Positions 60,986-64,000 of a stretch of DNA of 64,000 nucleotides are shown piece by piece. The translations under genes were made by a program, and so were the position numbers. The stretch lies in assembly GCF_019915265.1 (NCBI RefSeq), contig NZ_CP082780.1, positions 2,046,001-2,110,000 of the forward strand, given 5' to 3'. The first letter of the stretch is position 1, and every line of letters begins with the position of its first letter. Source of the DNA: Bacillus aquiflavi (GTDB lineage: Bacteria > Bacillota > Bacilli > Bacillales > Cytobacillaceae). A model generated the notes under the pieces. That model did no database searches. It worked only from the letters and a program-made list of their open reading frames with translations, and was not told the origin of the DNA.

Positions 60986-61522
60986 TTTTATTTTATATGG
61001 TTTAAGTGTAATTTTTCCATCCATTACTTGTTCAACAGTAGTTAAAAGCATGTCTAATCCTACTTTGTTTCGTGCTGATATTTTAACAACTGGAACCCCT
61101 AGCTTAACTGATAATTTCTTATCATTAATTAAAATGCCTTTTTTCTCTGCTTCGTCAATCAAATTAATAGCGATAACAACTTTATCTGTCATTTCCAATA
61201 CTTGAAGCGCTAAGTTTAAATTTCTTTCAAGTGAAGTCGCATCAACGACGACAATCGTAACATCAGGCTTGTTAAAAATAATATAATTTCGTGCTACTTC
61301 CTCATCAGCAGAATTTGAATATAAAGAATAAGTACCTGGTAAATCTATAACTTTATAATTCTTTTCATTAAAAATAAAGTTTCCTACTGCGTGAAGAACT
61401 GTTTTCCCCGGCCAATTACCAGTATGCTGTTTTAAACCGGTTAACGCATTAAATAAAGTACTTTTTCCCGTATTTGGATTTCCAACTAAAGCAAGTGTAT
61501 ATTCAATACTTTTAAAATCCAT
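60983..61522 (-). CDS. feoB: FeoB GTPase domain (truncated FeoB)
   Basis: 179 residues. G1 GNPNTGKSTLFNALTG, G2 NWPGKTV, G3 DLPGTYSL, G4 NLIDEAE and G5 SARNKVG are all seen, so a complete small GTPase. It ends KPYKIK at a TAA, where full FeoB would continue. In intact FeoB this domain controls Fe(II) flux. Overlaps the end of feoA by 11 bases. Confidence 0.88.
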   Translation of the reverse strand: MDFKSIEYTLALVGNPNTGKSTLFNALTGLKQHTGNWPGKTVLHAVGNFIFNEKNYKVIDLPGTYSLYSNSADEEVARNYIIFNKPDVTIVVVDATSLERNLNLALQVLEMTDKVVIAINLIDEAEKKGILINDKKLSVKLGVPVVKISARNKVGLDMLLTTVEQVMDGKITLKPYKIK

Positions 61523-61763
61523 ATAATATCGTCCCCCAAATTTTTGAGCTTTCTTCTTTTCTTAAAGCAATTGTTGTTTGACTAACACGATAAGCAACAG
61601 GGTCTCCAAGCGGACTTTTTTGTAAAACGATAATTTCTCCCCCAGGAACAAATCCTAAATCTAGAAGCCGTCTTCGCATCATTCCGTCTATGTCTATTTT
61701 TTTTATTAAGAAACGGGAGCCTACCTCTGCATCAGATAAAGGAAACAAGTTTGCTTCTGTCAT
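61512..61763 (-). CDS. feoA: Ferrous iron transport accessory protein FeoA
   Basis: About 83 residues of the SH3-like FeoA fold: RFLIKKIDIDGMMRRRLLDLGFVPGGEIIVLQKSPLGDPVAYRV is the characteristic block. It starts the feo operon. No clear Fur box was recognised upstream (61764-61860). Confidence 0.9.
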   Translation of the reverse strand: MTEANLFPLSDAEVGSRFLIKKIDIDGMMRRRLLDLGFVPGGEIIVLQKSPLGDPVAYRVSQTTIALRKEESSKIWGTILYGF

Positions 61764-61918
61764 TATATTTTCAACCCCCAAAGTTTATTAGGCTAGTACA
61801 TATAAGTTGGTCATAGGCAAATATCTATACTTATCTTATTCCCCTCATTCTAAAATGTCAATAAAAATATTTTTTTCTCTTAAAAAAGTTCACAAAAAAA
61901 CAAATTGTAAACAAAAAG

Positions 61919-61943
61919 GGTTCGGAACAGTACATTCCGAACC
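61919..61943. terminator. Bidirectional terminator-like hairpin
   Basis: GGTTCGGAA / TTCCGAACC stem with A-run on one side and TCTTTTT on the other. No intact gene directly uses it on the plus strand; it may end transcription coming from remnants at 62-62.6 kb. Confidence 0.7.
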
Positions 61944-61989
61944 TCTTTTTGGCAACTTTTTTGGATTTTTCGATCTATCTTCAAGTAAC

Positions 61990-62800
61990 TAGGCCCCTCT
62001 TAGTCTCATTTATTGCACCATGAATGGAACTTTCCAAGTCTAGTTGGCCATGTTTTTAAATTTTATATTTAACGAAAGCAAGGATTGCCTGAGTCCCCCT
62101 AACGTTGATCTACGCATACCATGCTTTTCTTTCGAATCAGCGAATTATATAGGTTTTACATCTTTGTGATGATGAAGATGAGCTTTTTCCTCCATTTACT
62201 CTTGTCAAATATGACGTGTCACCACTTTTTGATGATCCATACTCTGTGTCCACAGCTCCAGAAATGGACAAATGGCGCAAATCTGCTTTGGTAATTGATA
62301 CTGACTATGTTCTTCTTTCGGCGTAGTCGAGTACGTCAAAATCTTACCTGCTGGACAGATGTAACAATTAAAGTGTTCATTATTAACATATTCGTATATT
62401 CGAAAGAAATCGCTATTTTGTAAAGTGGTCTAGTGTATGGTAATAGAGGTGTCATTTCGTGATCAATAAGATATTTTGTGTGATGACAGGTGTTTTATAA
62501 ACTACGTCTCCTCAACAGCTTCAAGCTTTTCGATATCAAAAGAATGATAATAGATTCCAAAGTCAGAAATTAGCGATCGTAAAAACTCGAAGAAAGATAA
62601 AGAAGCCAAATAAGCATGTTAACTAAGTAGAGATGAATTTAATTATAAATAAATGGTTAAAAGGTCATATAAGAACCTCGTTTCTCTTTTTTTAAAACAA
62701 GAAAATTATGGTGAATATTAATATTTAATTAATTTAATCACAATCATCCAATGCTAGTGATACACAACTTTGTGTATGGGGATGTCTTTAAGGTTTAACG
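61990..62800. other. Gene-poor stretch with possible decayed coding fragments
   Basis: On the plus strand about 62159-62326 an uninterrupted reading (DEDELFPPFTLVKYDVSPL, ending near VIDTDYVLLSA) looks protein-like but has no start and matches nothing I know. The rest is AT-rich without structure I can name. Confidence 0.4.
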
Positions 62801-62807
62801 TTTTAGA

Positions 62808-63161
62808 TCACCCTCTAGAAGATTGTGAAAAAATAAGAAACAATAATACGAGCATAGCAATATCTAAACGGGCATTAAAAGCAAATTGAATGAAACCGGA
62901 ATGCAAAGTAGGAATCTTAGTTAACAATAAAGCGGCTAACATAATCACCATTAATGGAATCGTTGCGATTCTTGTCCATTTATTAAATAGAATAAAAATG
63001 CCGCAAATCATTTCGATGAGTGCGATTACATACATAGTGCTCATCGGGCTTGGTAATGGGAGGCTTATAAAAACTTGCCCCAGTTCTGGACTTATGAACT
63101 TCATCAGCCCTGAAATAATAAAAACATAGGCAACAATATAACGGATCCAACTGATTGTAAT
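62808..63161 (-). CDS. DoxX-family membrane protein
   Basis: About 117 residues with four helices. The first helix (ISWIRYIVAYVFIISGLMKFI) lies upstream of the first ATG (63104), so translation should begin at an ATT or ATC codon near 63153-63161, behind AAAGGGGG, unless the start ATG has been mutated. The rest (ALIEMICGIFILFNKWTRIATIPL) is typical DoxX. Function uncertain; family members are linked to redox stress. Confidence 0.7.
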   Translation of the reverse strand: MTISWIRYIVAYVFIISGLMKFISPELGQVFISLPLPSPMSTMYVIALIEMICGIFILFNKWTRIATIPLMVIMLAALLLTKIPTLHSGFIQFAFNARLDIAMLVLLFLIFSQSSRG

Positions 63162-63612
63162 TACCCCCTTTTGAATAAGTATATGAATCCAATGGAATAA
63201 AAATATACCAAACTATGGATTTCTTATCGCTTATTTAAAAAAGGGAAGGTTTACTTTGAAATAATGTCAGTTTAAAATATAGACATCATAAACACATTAT
63301 TAAAGTTGCAAAATTTGCAACTAGTTGCCTCTAGATCTTCACAAATCCTTTTTATTAAATTGTTTATAACCGTCATTACGCTTGCCATACTCACACCAAA
63401 AATACAACCTTTTTCATGATTTCTTCTCCCTTTTAGCCCATCATCGAAGTCTTTACAGTGTCTTATCGATTCCATTTTCTTATACACGATCTCTTTAGAC
63501 CAAGCATACTAGACTGATTCAATTAAGTGTGTGGAGTTAGCCTTTTTTTTTGTATGGATTTTAAGGTTCCAAGGCCATTCGACTTTCCTTCATTTTTTTT
63601 ACTAAAAAAAAT
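63162..63612. other. Intergenic region between the DoxX gene and ribU
   Basis: No gene that I can support. A minus-strand stretch at 63272-63487 is open (DDGLKGRRNHEKGCIFGVSMASVM) and could be a transposase-like remnant, but no family is recognised. Confidence 0.4.
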
Positions 63613-63645
63613 AGTAGTACAAACCTTAGTCTAGGTCTGTACTAC
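63613..63645 (-). terminator. Terminator of ribU
   Basis: AGTAGTACAGACCT / AGGTTTGTACTACT near-perfect stem followed by TTTTTTTT on the minus strand. Confidence 0.88.
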
Positions 63646-63669
63646 TTATGTTAGTATGATTTTAATATT

Positions 63670-64000
63670 CTAATAAGAAGCTTGTTTATTGATCCAGTTT
63701 GACAGTTTATTAAATAAAAGCATAAATACAATTGTGATAAAAAAGCCTTTTACGATATTAAAAGGTAAAATGGCTCCAACAACCATTTGCCGCGTTTCAG
63801 GTGCCGACATCGCTTGTGCATTCAAGAACAGAGTGTAAGCTGGTAAAATGACATAATAATTTAATACACTCATAAAAATGGCCATTATAATCGTTCCCGC
63901 CATTAACCCGATCGTCATCCCTTTTTTTGATTTAAACTTTCGATAAATGTAATATGTCGGTAAAATGTATGTTATACCGGCAATAACGTTGGCAATGTGG
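63670..64000 (-). CDS. ribU: Riboflavin ECF transporter substrate-binding subunit RibU (5' end outside window)
   Basis: The frame is open to the window edge: HIANVIAGITYILPTYYIYRKFK precedes MTIGLMAGTIIMAIFMSVLNYYVILPAY, then GAILPFNIVKGFFITIVFMLLFNKLSNWI. These are the last four or so helices of RibU (FmnP, ypaA), which sits next to fer in B. subtilis. An FMN riboswitch may be upstream but is outside the window. Confidence 0.85.
   Translation of the reverse strand, partial: HIANVIAGITYILPTYYIYRKFKSKKGMTIGLMAGTIIMAIFMSVLNYYVILPAYTLFLNAQAMSAPETRQMVVGAILPFNIVKGFFITIVFMLLFNKLSNWINKQASY

Noticed and set aside
63272-63487. 71-codon minus-strand frame
   Set aside because: Some protein-like motifs but no family, no ribosome site and an AT-rich setting; kept only as a note under the intergenic entry.

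Overview
The window is low-GC chromosomal DNA of an endospore-forming member of the Bacillaceae (Bacillus in the broad sense). The sporulation genes spoIVA, sleB, ypeB, prsW, cotJABC and ypjB are present, together with bacillithiol genes and a menaquinone / bc-complex respiratory set. Gene order closely follows the birA-to-fer arc of Bacillus subtilis, mostly on the minus strand. Genus and species cannot be fixed from the sequence alone.

Layout by coordinate. 0-6 kb: birA, cca, bshA, bshB1, mgsA, dapB and ypjD (biotin ligase, tRNA CCA addition, bacillithiol, methylglyoxal, lysine). 5.8-12.8 kb: ypjC, a zinc metallopeptidase, ypjB, ypjA, the qcrABC menaquinol:cytochrome c operon, ypiF and ypiB. 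12.8-21.6 kb: ypiA and the aromatic supraoperon aroC-aroB-aroH-hisC-tyrA-aroA, without the trp genes and cheR found there in B. subtilis. 21.9-27 kb: ndk, hepT-menH-hepS (menaquinone), mtrB-folE and hbs. 27-39 kb: spoIVA, yphF, yphE, gpsA, der, a small YIEGIA-capping gene, yphB, yphA, ypzI, fni, rpsA-like, plsC, cmk and ypfB. 39.5-41.6 kb: accessory patch with an Imm50-like immunity gene and two tandem deleted group II introns behind the ypeB terminator. 41.6-51.5 kb: ypeB, sleB, prsW, ansA, bdr, a 121-bp tandem array, gudB, mecB and cotJABC. 51.5-54 kb: remnants around an intact acetyltransferase. 54-64 kb: ypbF, ypbE, ypbD, recQ, ypbB, fer, feoBA, a DoxX protein and the end of ribU.

Three features stand out. 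First, several conserved genes are interrupted: birA and recQ by frameshifts at A-runs, gpsA by an apparent 8-bp duplication, sleB and ypbB by in-frame stops, and feoB by a stop plus a frame change. Homopolymer cases may be assembly error, but the substitution-type stops look like real decay of cortex lysis, RecQ and Fe(II) uptake functions. Second, there are intergenic repeats: a roughly 130-bp family with inverted ends in at least six partial or full copies, a second GGCTnTGTT-bounded type, and the 121-bp tandem array behind gudB. Third, the tandem intron pair sits exactly behind a terminator hairpin, the usual target of class IIC introns.

No rRNA, tRNA, CRISPR array or prophage was seen. 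All coordinates were read by eye, and family assignments rest on recognised motifs and gene order, not searches.
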